Shown here: in pieces, positions 1-10,507 of the stretch | Layout: every line of letters begins with the position of its first letter | Numbering within the stretch: the stretch's first letter is position 1 | Assembly: GCA_036250225.1 (NCBI GenBank) | Contig: JAPZLL010000027.1 | Span: 310,001-374,000, forward strand | DNA from: Cercophora sp. LCS_1 | Taxonomy: Eukaryota > Ascomycota > Sordariomycetes > Sordariales > Lasiosphaeriaceae | Direction of reading: 5' to 3' | Length of the DNA: 64,000 bases | Translations under genes and position numbers: made by a program | Notes under the pieces: model-generated | The model's input: only the letters and a program-made list of their open reading frames with translations | What the model was told of the DNA's origin: nothing | Database searches by the model: none

Positions 1-1125
1 GGGAAAGATGGCTGGTACCCGGTACAGTAAATGACCGTGTCGATATCATCAAGATAGCTGTCGTCGTCAAAGACAATACGACCGGAAGTGAGATACTCTC
101 GAATGACAGGCTTCCACTCGATTCCCGGTGGAGGCTTGCCTCCATCCCATCGAGAGGGCGAGCGACGGGACTGGTAGACCGGGAGTGACGCAGTCGATAC
201 AAGCTCCGCCGCGAGGTCGTGACCAGACGCAGAGTTGCCAATGACCAAAACCTTCTTCGAGGTGTATGTCAGAGGGGATCGGTAGAGCTTGGAGTGAACA
301 GCACGTTCGGGAAACTTGGCTGTGAATTCGGAAAGTCCTTTGACGAATGGAATGTAGGGAACAGAGTAATGACCTGTGGCGAGAACAACAGCGTCAAAGG
401 TCTCCTCCCACCAGATGTCGACATGTCGAACTGGGTCGTACTTTCGGAGGGTTAGCTTCCACTTGTTGGGTTTGCTCTTTGCGGCAGACGAGATCTGGGA
501 TAAATCCTCCAGCGTGGTGTTGAGCTCGAGAAACTGGTCGGTCTTGTTGCTTGAAAAGTAGTTTTCAATGTATTGGCGAGGCACGTAATGCGGTGCAAAG
601 GGGCCATAGGCAAATCGTCGGTCGGAGAAGCACATGGCTATGTCGGGGACGTTGGTTCTGATTTCGTCAGTCTACCATCCTGGACCTGGGTTTTCATCCT
701 TACGTCAACGAGCTGTAGATGGGCGTCTGGGAGTATCTTTCTTGTTGACGAGGAGGCTCGATTGCCGGTAGACTTTTCGGAGGCTCTAGGGGGGGATCGA
801 TCTCGGGGGCCAGACTCCCGGGTTGAATGGGCGGCGCTGGTCGAGGGTCCGCATCGTAAATCCTGAAGATGGCTGTCAGAATGAGGGTGCCTCTATAGGT
901 ATCAGGGAGGCTTTACCATGTCCCACCGGGCGTTTCCCTCCGCTCAAAGACGCGGATCTTGCCAAAATGGGCTTCAGCGTGAAATGCTGCGGCAGTAACT
1001 GCACCTTGGTGTTCCACCTCATATTAGCGGTCAGAGGCATGGCACCTGCTCGGGTCGCACCTACCCGCAGCACCTGCGCCGATGATGGCAACCGACTTGA
1101 CGTCAAGACCCTTCGATTCACTCAT
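1..1125 (-). CDS. Flavin-containing monooxygenase (FMO-like), 3' end cut by window edge
   Basis: FAD/NADPH-dependent monooxygenase of the FMO family, probably acting on a small soft-nucleophile substrate that cannot be named. I read four exons on the minus strand: 1065-1125, 917-1004, 704-862 and 657 down to the window edge, with phases that join cleanly. The N-terminus carries the FAD-binding glycine motif IIGAGAAG, split by intron 1, then FERRETPGGTW. Later come CFSDRRFAYGPF, the FMO signature region VLATGHYSVPYIP, the NADPH-binding glycine motif VLVIGNSASGHD, and CTGYQPSF, the typical FMO 'TGY' motif, at the window edge. Family proteins run about 450-500 aa, so roughly the last third is missing here. 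The start ATG at 1123-1125 sits just before the Rossmann motif, as is normal. No biosynthetic cluster partners are visible on this side. The FMO assignment is firm; the substrate is unknown. Confidence 0.9.
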
Positions 1126-2247
1126 TTCCGGTTATCTTGTTCAACGATATGTATATATTTAACATAGTTCAAAGTTGCTGGCGCATGTTGGTTACTATTC
1201 GGAATTAAGGGATTCGTCATCGGTAGACAACATTTCACCATTGCGGGGTGCTCATCGAGGCTCACTCCTTTCGACGAGATTCCTATTCCGTATACATTTG
1301 GATTTCTAATCGATTACTATGTAAATAGCATTGCGTCGGCTCAATAAGAAACACCCCAGTCGCAACGTCTCGACGAATGCAAACAAACGTGGGCGACAAA
1401 ATGTCAACAGAGCGAAACATCAGCCACTTGTACATGGGCATTCCTCATTCCTTAGCTCGACAGTTTAAGGTTTATTCTTCATAATGGACACCGAGAATCG
1501 CGATGTCCAGTCATTTCCGCACGTCTCCAACTCGACCTGTGTGTCTGAAAGCCGGGAGGTGTTGTCACCCCCAAGGCCACCCCTCAGAGATGCACGCCCA
1601 CGCTTCATTCCTCAGTACCGCGACGCCTGTACTACCGAAAATGAATCAACCACTGAGGTTTTCACGCCTTTTGCAAACACTTGGCTCGTTTTCTCGACGC
1701 AAATTCCCAAGTTTGCCACCTGCATCCTTTCAGGGGCTGACAGCTGTCGCAGCCAGGACTCAGCGCTCAACAAGGCACCAAGGCATGGTCTTGGCTCACT
1801 GGACCCAATAATTGCCTTGGGAACAACGAATACATGAGCTGCTGATCAATTGAAAGACGTGCACTCATGCTGGCGTGTAACATGTCAGCGGGCGTTTCGA
1901 GTCACAACTCTGCGATTCTATAGGGCCACGACACGCAGATGGGTCGCCCTAGATGCCCAATCCGCCTTACCCAAACGGTGTTATATAGCACCCCGGTTGG
2001 CGCACAAATCGGCATCTTCACCTTGGCGGAATTCGACATTAAATGTGAACAAGTCTCGAGGAATTATACCCCAGATTAGATTCTGTGGATTGCCACAAGC
2101 ACATCAGTCACAACGAGAAGCACATCATCATCACTGAGCATCCCCACCTTGTCACCGCTCTCATCAGATCCCGGTGTAAGCCAACCAATCACCGACCAGA
2201 ATCACCACCACCACCACCACCAGTCCACTAGCATCATCGACACCAAA
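1126..2247. other. Intergenic, divergent promoter region
   Basis: This 1.1-kb gap separates the divergently transcribed FMO-like gene and the first RING/IBR gene. Overlapping open frames around 1484-1840 have no conserved motif, and I regard them as chance. Short (CAT)n and (CAC)n runs lie near 2122-2135 and 2202-2221, just before the plus-strand start, and probably belong to its 5' leader. Confidence 0.6.
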
Positions 2248-2979
2248 ATGTCTTTTTCCTTTCGGAGCTCCCGCTCCCCGACACCGGGCCCAAGCACCGG
2301 CTGGCTCCTCACAAGCCCCGTCAGCTTCGCTAAATACTCGGACGATTTCGACTTCGACAACAACACACAAACCAACACACCAGCAACCTCCTTCTCTAGC
2401 ACACCCCCAAAAATCTTCTCCCGCGTCTCCTCCCCAGCAGACCTCTCCGACTCCGAAGAAGAATATCCGGACGTTCTCCAATACCACCCCCTCAAATCAA
2501 CCCACTGCTCCAAATGCGGCATCTACATCCATCCCACTCTCCCAGGAGCAACCCCCTTACCCTGCGGCCACCGCAATTGTCGAGACTGCACCAACGACGC
2601 AGTCCTCTCCGCCATATCCAAGTCGTTCTCAGTACCAGGAACAAACAGCTTTGAGAAAGCAGAGTGTTGTCCAGGCCAGGAGATCCCGCTAGCCGCCGTG
2701 GGGAAAGCGACGTCGTTTGAGGAGTTTTGTGCGTATAAACAACGGTTGTGCGAGGTGTCAATGGATGAAGACAAGAGGCTGTACTGCCATGATGTTGTCT
2801 GCGGCATGTTTATCCCGCCGGAAATGATGAGGCCCAAGTCGGGGACTTGTGCCATGTGTGAGAAGCGGACGTGCGCAAAGTGTGGGAGGAGGGCGCACAT
2901 GTTTCCTTGTGGGAAGGGGACGGGGTTTGTGAGGCCTGGGAGACCTGGGAGGGGGGTTACTATGATGGAGTTGGATTGA
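2248..2979 (+). CDS. RING-IBR protein lacking RING2 (RBR-like)
   Basis: Single-exon protein of 243 aa. I chose ATG 2248 (context CACCAAAATG) over the upstream ATG at 2149 because the extra part is a His run that looks like 5' leader. The first 85 residues are Ser/Pro/Thr-rich and disordered. A RING-like Cys/His cluster follows (CSKCGIYIHP ... PCGHRNCRDC), then a linker and an IBR-like cluster (LYCHDVVCGMFIPP ... CAMCEKRTCAKCGRRAHMF). A catalytic RING2 is missing: the protein ends in a Gly/Arg tail right after the IBR. It resembles the gene at 6986, which shares YCxDxxCxxFIPP and CxKCGRxxHF and does have RING2. RBR E3 ligases need the RING2 cysteine, so this copy may be a non-catalytic adaptor or a truncated paralogue. 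The domain reading is good; the role is inferred. Confidence 0.75.
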   Translation: MSFSFRSSRSPTPGPSTGWLLTSPVSFAKYSDDFDFDNNTQTNTPATSFSSTPPKIFSRVSSPADLSDSEEEYPDVLQYHPLKSTHCSKCGIYIHPTLPGATPLPCGHRNCRDCTNDAVLSAISKSFSVPGTNSFEKAECCPGQEIPLAAVGKATSFEEFCAYKQRLCEVSMDEDKRLYCHDVVCGMFIPPEMMRPKSGTCAMCEKRTCAKCGRRAHMFPCGKGTGFVRPGRPGRGVTMMELD

Positions 2980-3842
2980 GGTAATTTTTTGGTGTTTGTT
3001 GATTTTGAGTGCATGGTTTTGGAGTTTTTTGGGTGATATGTGATTTTGGAATATTTTGTACAAAGGGTATGGAGTTGGGTTGGATATGGAAGATGACAGG
3101 GAGAAAATGTCCGCTAGGATGAGCATTTGGATGAGAATTTTTTGGGTCATGATTGTATATATTGGGCTCATGACATACGGTGTTGGCTCTGAAATGGATG
3201 GTCTAGTCTGCTTCTTGTTTTGATGGTGTTTGAGCTTGGGAGCCTGCAGGGTAGGAAGGACGAGGTCATCTCCTTCGCCTTTTATTGTATTTTCCACGCA
3301 TACTCCCTGACTCGTATGAAGCATCTGTGAAATCACTTTCACTGCCCTTGAATGCGGTGTATCTCAATGTGCTCTGAATGAAGGGTTAGGGTTAACCACA
3401 ATCGGTTCATCACCTGCAGTGAGGGTCCTGGTCTTGCACATCAATGCAGGTCGCTACTGGCTGGAGCGGCGAGGAGGAGGAGGGTTAGGGTCAATATCAC
3501 ATGTCAAACTGCCCACCCCCCGCGGTCCACAGGCCCCTGCGTCATGGAGCAGCCAAGTTCGCGGGACCCCAGATCCGACTCAGTGAGCCGACAACTGCCG
3601 TCATTCCGGACTTGTGTTCGCGCACATGGCACATGCGAACCTGGAAGTCGTTTCCGCGCCGACTCCTCCCCTTCTCCACGAACCTCGTTTTCCCTGCGCC
3701 ACCAAACATACTGATAGACCCTCTCGACTTCGACGCGTCCTTCCAATGAGGTGAAGCAGGAGTCGACATCACCGTGTGCTCAGCGCACCGAATCCCTTCG
3801 CGAACCCCCTCCAATCCGTCCATCCCCAATTGCCGAGGCATC
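2980..3842. promoter_or_regulatory. Intergenic with telobox-like TTAGGG motifs
   Basis: An 860-bp stretch without a supportable gene between the RING-IBR gene and the PMP4-like gene. Two TTAGGG units in tandem lie at 3384-3395 and a third copy occurs near 3483-3490. Such telobox motifs can bind Tbf1/Rap1/Myb-type factors at promoters, but two units are not an interstitial telomere. The reverse-strand open frame that overlaps this gap and the next gene has no recognisable motif and looks like a shadow. Confidence 0.4.
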
Positions 3843-4761
3843 ATGTCCAGCGCTCTCGAGGGCCTCAAGGTATGCCTCTGCGGTCTTTTCGGAGGCGCAT
3901 AGGCGCGTGGAAGCCATTGCTGACTGTTTTGCGACACAGGCCGTCGCCGAGCGCATCGTCCTCGATCCCAAGTACCACGACATCCTCGCTGTCGCAAAGG
4001 CTGCCCGCAATGGCGCCGTCTACGGGACCAAAGTCCGCTTTCCTCATGCGCTTGTGTATGCAGACCACGAATACTTGTCGGGGATACAGAGGCTGATGGG
4101 TCAACACACAGCATGATCTTGCTCTTCCGGTCTGGAACGTACGCTCTCCCCCAATCGTCCAGCGCGCGCCATCCCTGGCTAACATCGCCGTTCCTAGAAT
4201 CCGCGAGAAAGCAGGCCTTATCTTCCGAGCGACGAAAACACACGCGCGAAATCTCGCAAAGTTTGCGACCGTCTACAAGCTCACATGCTTGTTCTTGAAA
4301 CAATTTGGGTCGAATCAAGGCAAGGAGGGTAGGCCGCCGCCCCTTTTCCAAGCCGGAATTAAACACCCGCTGACTCGCGGATAGGTCCCTATGATAGCTT
4401 TATCGCCGGGCTCCTCGGTGGCTACATTGTCTTTGGGCAACGGGGTAAACGCTCGGGCAAGATCTCGAGTGTCAACCAGCAAATCGTCATCTACGTGTTT
4501 GCGCGTGTGGTGCTGGCGCTGGCGCGCCTGGCCGTCAAACCCGGGTACGGACTTCCGGGCGTGTCGACGCCGGCGAATAGCAAGACCATCAGCTACTATG
4601 CCTGGCCGGTGTTTGCCAGCGTCGCGTGGGCGTCGGTCATGCACCTCTTCAAGTGGCATCCCGCCGAGCTGCAGCCCAGCTTGCGCGGCAGCATGACGTA
4701 CATCTACGCCGATTCGGACCACTGGGATGGGCTGCGCACCTTTATGTGGCATAACAAATGA
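3843..4761 (+). CDS. Peroxisomal membrane protein 4 (PMP24 / Tim17 family)
   Basis: Five exons: 3843-3869, 3940-4055, 4112-4138, 4198-4328 and 4385-4761, together 225 aa, close to the usual length of PMP4 proteins. All junctions are GT...AG and phase-consistent. Diagnostic blocks are RNGAVYGTKVRFPHALVM (Tim17-type glycine-rich membrane segment), FIAGLLGGYIVFG, an ARxxxALARLAV segment, and the C-terminal LQPSLRGSMTYIYADSDHW, which matches the end of animal PMP4. PMP4 is an integral membrane protein of peroxisomes with an unclear molecular role; fungal homologues are single-copy. The very short first exon encodes only MSSALEGLK. A long reverse-strand open frame over the same region is a shadow. 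Confidence 0.9.
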
Positions 4762-4990
4762 GCAATCATGGCTCGATAACACATTGTATCGGCGTTGGCG
4801 GGTTTGGCATTTGTTCGCGCGGGGCGGTATATCTGCTTGTTGTTTCTGTGATGTCGCTGATCAAAGTACATAGCTAGCATAGATGCGGCGGCGCCTTATT
4901 TTGCATCGTTTAGAAGTCTGGTAGAGGCGGTCGAGCTCAATGACAAGACGGTTAAACTCGGCTAGGTTGTGTGGTCCCTGTTGTTGACGA

Positions 4991-5057
4991 GGTGGCTCTT
5001 CCTTTACTCGGTGGCTCTTCCTTTACTCGGTGGCTCTTCCTCTTACTCGGTGGCTGG
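4991..5057. repeat. 19-bp tandem repeat, about 3 copies
   Basis: The unit GGTGGCTCTTCCTTTACTC occurs at 4991 and 5010, then with one inserted base pair at 5029, and starts a fourth time at 5049. It lies in the gap downstream of the PMP4-like gene. Confidence 0.9.
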
Positions 5058-5194
5058 CAGGTCGGGCTTTCCTTCGATCCCATTGCGCCCACTGGGTACA
5101 TCACCGAGCCGGCTGCAACCTGCGTATTGGCTGTTCTCTCTTTGCCTCGCCGACACCTAGAGCTGGCGAAGAGTTTGGTCTCCAAACAGTCAAG

Positions 5195-5779
5195 ATGGAA
5201 ACCCGCAAGTGCACCATCGCGGTAAGCTACGGAGCGCCCCTAGAGTTTGATCCCGCGGCCGGTTTGCTCCTTTTCTTTTGTTTTATCTGCGTTTCTTGGG
5301 GTCTTTGGTCGTTCTGCAAAATCTCGGAGGATGGCGGACCTTTCGAGGTATTTACGGCCACCCGCCCGACTTGGAAGAGAATAACCTTCAATTAGTCTAA
5401 CAAGCCGAGTGCGTTTCCCGAGGAAACGGAGTGGCACGCTGATGTCGAGGAAGATGCCGAGGAAATAATGGAGCCGCCTCCGGAGGCACGATCTTTTGTG
5501 GTCATCGTCGACGATGAAACCTTCGTTCTAAGAAACACCCTCGAGGAGATCCTCGGCGCTGGAGACACCCCCCGAGTCCGAGTTCAAGAAGTCGCAGCGC
5601 CCGACGCAGGCAGAGCCGAGTCCCGAGGAGCAAACGCACAACGGCGAATAACAACACTCGGACGGGGACGAGAAAACGCCAGGCAAGGGACGCAGCGGGG
5701 ACAGCACAACTCGCCAGCCCGTCAGTGGGCCGGGGACACGGTACGTGGAAGTCGTTCCTTGACCGAGGCTTGCCCCTGA
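5195..5779 (+). CDS. Possible small two-exon hypothetical gene
   Basis: Weakly supported. An ATG at 5195 starts nine codons that run into a GTAAGC donor at 5222. An acceptor at 5395 (ATTAG) opens the frame to 5779, giving about 136 aa. The middle part is acidic (EETEWHADVEEDAEE) and then FVVIVDDETFVLRNTLEEIL; the C-terminal half is Arg/Gly/Gln-rich and of low complexity. No domain is recognised. The phase match and acidic start are the only support, so it could equally be non-coding. Confidence 0.25.
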
Positions 5780-6985
5780 ATGCGTTTGCAACGTTTGTGT
5801 GGCAAGTCCCCACGTGTTCCTCGAATGACGGGGAATATCTCACCGCCGCCAGTTCAAGTGTTTGTTGGGCAGCGCGATAAGATAACGAACGAGACGACAT
5901 CTCCCTCCTCCGGCTCGAGTCACCAGCGTCCTTTTAATGTCACAACCCCAGAACATACGCTCTCCCAATCTTCTTTTCGCCATCTCCCCGGCTTATTTTT
6001 GTTTGTGCTCAACCCAAAGTTTTGCAGACCCAATGGCCGTGGACAAGAAATACGTGCCCAAAGCCAAGCCAAGTGGACTGGCTGCCAACCACGTATCTCG
6101 TGCATTCCCCAGACCCAAAAAGGCGCGACCAAGTGGTTTACAGGTTGGCAGTCCCGATGCCAGGACGATTCGGGAAAGCCCAGCATTTGAACCCGACGAT
6201 CCGTTTGGAGAAGCACAGATCTGCCAGTGCAGATGCAGCCGCCTTCAGCTCTGTTGTGCCTCGGTGGCTGCCTGCAAACCAGAGCATCGGATGCACCTCA
6301 GCTCCAACACTGCAATTACCCAAATGTATACCCAACCCTGGGGTGGAAACACATGGCCGAAACAAACATACCCATCATCTTTGTTGCCTTTTGCTCTTTG
6401 GACATTTTGGATTCACCAGCGGAACTCGTTGAAGGTCGCCACAGATGAACGAGGTGTGAATCTGGTGGCTGGGTATTACCTGTTAGGCTGCGCAGCGGAC
6501 CGCTGGCTCACCCAAGCTGCAGCAAGGGGCTGCGAGCATCATGCGTGCGGATGTGACGCAACACCAAGGTATAAGGTACCTCCCAGAGGTATCCATCTTA
6601 TCAACCAAGCACCCACCAAACTCTATCTTTGACACATCCCTTCCAGAAGCGTCAAGTTTTATACCCTCCCCTCCCCAGGCAGTCAATTCCGGAGGCTGGT
6701 TCACATCATAGCGTGCGGGATCACTGCCCAAGGCCAAACCGTGACAACCACGCAGTTGCCGGTGCAAACAAAAGCTGGAAGCCATCTCTTTCATCCCTTT
6801 TCTCTTGCCTTTCAGACCGGGGTCCTTTGGTTCACTTCCACTCATAGAATCTCGTGCGAAAACTTGATGCCCTCCCCACGTCCTCACCCTTCTTCTCTCT
6901 TCCTCAACACACCAAACACAAAGAAAGCGAAACCACATCGCAGACAACTTGTCTTACACAACTCACAACATCATAGACAAACACA
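5780..6985. other. Intergenic, no supported gene
   Basis: Open frames up to about 230 codons occur here (for example 5937-6632), but they overlap one another in several frames, have scattered composition and no motif. The last 100 bp before 6986 are rich in CA and AAAC and look like the 5' leader of the RBR gene. Confidence 0.5.
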
Positions 6986-8309
6986 ATGGCACTTTCTCCC
7001 CGAACCATGGACCGCGAATGCCTCATCTGCGCGACGAGCTACCCCCTCGAAAGCTATAGCCCCAACTCGAACCCGACCTACCGACTCCGCTGCGGCCACC
7101 ACCACTGCTTTGACTGCATCGCCCAGAACCTCAGTAAGTCCCTTCATTAGTTTCACATCGGGAAATAAGCTAACAGTCCCAAGTCATAACCCTCCGAACA
7201 ATGCCCTTCCGCCCAGTCCAGTGCTGCGAGCGCATGAGCATGGACCTCATCCGCCGGGTAGCAAACCTCTCCCATGCCCTGACGCCAGCCGATCTGATTC
7301 TCTACCGCCAACGTCTCTCGGAGTACGACGCTCCCCGCAAGCTGTATTGCTGGGACCCCAAGTGCAGCGCCTTTATCCCGCCCGTTTTAGTCCAGGGGCA
7401 TTCGGCGAAGTGTCGAAAGTGTTCGACCAAGGTATGTGTCTCCCTTTTCTCTCTCTCACCTTCTCTCACCCATGATCATCAGGTACTAATGAAACAGACA
7501 TGCGTAAAATGCGGCAGAAAATTCCACTTTGGAAGTTGCACTCCCACCGTCGCCGCCTTCCGCCGTACCCTTGCCGTGGCTGATAATGCCAGTGCCGCGG
7601 CCGCAGCCACGAGGCGATGGGAGATGGACCTGGCGCGAAGAAAGGAAGAGCTCATCAGACAGCAACGAAGGGAGGAGAGGAGACGGAAGGAGGAGGACAT
7701 GTTTAAGCGGTTGTCGATTGGCCAGGGCTGGAAGGCTTGCCCGGAGTGTAAGCGGATGGTTGAGAAGACGGAGGGGTGCAATCATATCTTGTGAGTTTTT
7801 ATTTCTTTTTGTCTCTTGTTTTGGGTGGAGTGGTTTGTCTCGGGAAGGAGAGGATACACTGATTTTATTTCTTTTTGTGTCTTGTTTTTATAGAGTGGGT
7901 TGTTTCGGAAAAGGAGAGGATACGCGGGTTCATTCATTTCCTTAGTCCCTTGTTTTGAGGGAGCGGTTTGTCTTGGGAAAGGAAGGTATAAGCCGTCCTG
8001 GAAAGCGGAGCATGTGTTGCTTAGGAAAGGCCAATGTTTCCTTGGAAGAGGATACTGCTTGCTTGGGAGTAGGGAGCAACTCGGCTGGGTGGGATGTGAT
8101 GCTCTCTTTGGATGAGAGACGAAGCTTTATTTTGACGAGGGATGGTGTTTCATTCTGCTGGAAGAGGACTTTTCGTTTGGAAGAGGCACAATGCTTCATT
8201 TGGAAGAGGATTATGCTAACGTACTTCGTCTAGGTGCGTCTGCGGCTGTCACTTTTGCTACCGGTGTGGCAAGGCGCCGTATGGGAACCATGGGGCTTGT
8301 GCCATGTGA
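6986..8309 (+). CDS. RBR-type RING-IBR-RING2 protein (putative E3 ubiquitin ligase)
   Basis: Four exons: 6986-7133, 7184-7431, 7498-7790 and 8234-8309, together 254 aa. RING1 starts near residue 10 (CLICATSYPLE ... LRCGHHHCFDCI). The IBR is LYCWDPKCSAFIPP ... CRKCSTKTCVKCGRKFHFGSC. A Lys/Arg/Glu helix (ARRKEELIRQQRREERRRKE) joins it to RING2 (CPECKRMVEKTEGCNHIL, continued after intron 3 by CVCGCHFCYRCG). The RING2 catalytic cysteine position is occupied in this last exon. RBR ligases transfer ubiquitin through a RING2 thioester; the substrate is unknown. The protein ends soon after RING2 (...GNHGACAM). Intron 3 is unusually long (443 bp) and carries a minisatellite. It is a paralogue of the gene at 2248. 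Confidence 0.85.
7797..7992. repeat. About 66-bp minisatellite inside the last RBR intron
   Basis: Three diverged tandem copies start near 7797, 7863 and 7930. Each goes from TTTATTTCTTTTTGT through CTTGTTTT and a GxGxGGTTTGTCTCGGGAA block to GGAGAGGATAC. Shorter degenerate pieces (TTGGAAGAGGATA) continue to about 8215. The repeat accounts for most of the intron length. Confidence 0.75.
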
Positions 8310-10507
8310 TCAGACGCCTCGAGTTCTATGAAGAGGGAATGGACGGCAACCACAGCACGGAGGTCTCTTTTGTTCAGGTTATTGGGATGCGGCACGGCAA
8401 TACTAGGTTGGCGTTTGGGGTTGGGTGGTTGGTTTCTCGGTATGGGGCGTCGTTGGTATTCATGGCATAGGCCTTTTATTCATACCAGGACGAACAGCAC
8501 TGGAGGACACATGGTTTAGGTTTATTACGCTTTGGTCATGTGCTCGGTCATGGGCGCCTAATACGGCGGTGGTTTGGTGGGACGGGAGTTTTATCGCAAG
8601 GGTTACGTTTCTTCTCCCTTTGTAAGGTAGCTTAGGCTTTGGCCTGCGAATATCCCCGTTTACTGGGTAGATAGCTCGGAATGGAGATAATCTTTGGGAG
8701 ATGGTGGTTGGAACAAGATGCGTGATGCTTTGGACGAGGGGGCGCCTTCTTGGCCACTACGCAGCCTACTACTCGTTATACTTAGGACCGGCTGCTGATG
8801 AACTGGTTCCGGCGAAGGCAATAGGGGTTGAGAGCAGTTTCGAAGGCTAGCAAGTAACTGCGTTCATACACCAGCGTGAGCTGATCACTGGGGCTGCCGG
8901 CTTCGCCCCGGTACCAACATTGCCGTGGCACTCGAGTATGTGGCCCCGGAAGCAGCTGGGCGTTGGAGGTCGTAACACAAGAACATTCTCTCTCCGTAAG
9001 GTAGTGTGTATGAGCGCAGTTTGACGACATCTCCTCAAAACTCGGTGGCATCGGAAGTTCTTCCACAGGCTCGAGTGGTTTACCGTGATCGCTTCCCACG
9101 ATAAGATGGAAAAGCCAACTATTTACTACATTTTGGCCTTTATCCATTCCAAAAAAAAGAAGGTATTGGTGTTTATAAATTGGCGCATTTAATATTCTAA
9201 GCGCACGTTCTGTCAGAAGAAATATGCATCAAAAATTTAATGCTTTGCAGGCAGCGTAACAGCAGTGGTGTTGCACGGTGACCCGGAGGCAGCAGGGTTA
9301 GATATGGGAGCAGTGTGCCAGAAACGAAAACGGGATGTGCAAACAAATAAAATAAACAGAGGTCTACTTTATTTTCTCCATGTTGGTCTACGCCACAACG
9401 CGCAGAGGGTGTCCTCGGGGTTTGCGATATGTTCTCGTTTGAGAAACAAGTGTGTTTCCATCCTCATAGAAATAATCACAAGCGGCACGAGGAGAACGCC
9501 CGCCAGCGCCACCGACCTCTCGCCGGTTTGGCGGTTCAACCACTCCGCCGGGCAATGTAAAGAGGCGCAAGAAGAAGAGGGGCTCTCAGGGGGCCTCATC
9601 GACGGCGGAGTCGTCGGGTGCGGACGGTGGCGGTGGCTCGTTGTCCGTGACTTTGTGTCCAATCCCATGCGCCGGGAGGAGGATAGGGTGTCTGGAATCC
9701 ACGGAGATAATTGAGTAGTAATTATCTACATACTAACGCACTCGTTGTAGTAGCCCCTGTGATTCTCCATTAGTCAAAACACCCCAGAATCATGTCGTGA
9801 ACGGAGTCGTTACTTATCATGGAGCTGCAAGGACGTCGTAGATCTGTTCACCCTTGAGTCATTTCATTCTTGGAAATTTTGGGACCCCCTACTCGAGCTG
9901 GAGCCTTATAGGGTGTGATAATAGACGTCCAAACAACAACGAGCTGAGCTCCGTTAGCCTGGTTGGTGATGATGAGCCAGGCGTCCTGGCGTTTGTTGGA
10001 GCTTGGAGTGGTTTCACGTTCGAGTATCGGCTGTTGCTTCCATTTTTGGCTCTTTTGCATAAATAACAATTTCTTACCCCGTAGAGCACATAGTGCAACA
10101 CCATGGTAGTTTGCTCGTCCTTAGACTCCCGAAACGTCCTTCTCAGATCGGTCCTTTTTTTTTTTTTTTTTTTTTCCCTCGGCGTCCTGTAAGAGCCAGC
10201 GGAGTTTAGTATTATCATCGTGGGTATCATGATAATCACGGACAGTGAGTGGTAGGGGCTCTCGATCAAAACCACAGGCATGACCACTTCGACGTGACTG
10301 CATTATCACCAACTTGACACCAACTTGGATGTGTAATTCGCACAACACCCCGGAGAAACTCGGATTTCCCATCAGACATTGTCTTTACTTGTTCTCAGCT
10401 AGCTATCAAATGTGACACAACCCAGCCCTAACATCTCAGAACACCAGACGCCTTTCCCCATGCCGATTTTTGTATTTACCGCCGCCCGAGAAAAGCAGCA
10501 CTCCGAC
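8310..10507. other. Intergenic 2.2 kb, no convincing gene
   Basis: Minus-strand open frames at 8782-9147 (121 codons) and 9369-9668 (99 codons) have no recognised domain and no clear splice links; I do not call them genes. A run of 21 T lies at 10155-10175. The right end merges with the 3' region of the NSA2 gene. Confidence 0.45.

Noticed and set aside
3542..4366. 274-codon minus-strand frame opposite the PMP4-like gene
   Set aside because: Shadow of the well-supported five-exon gene on the plus strand.
5937..6632. 231-codon plus-strand open frame
   Set aside because: No conserved motif, competing frames over the same bases, no splice structure.
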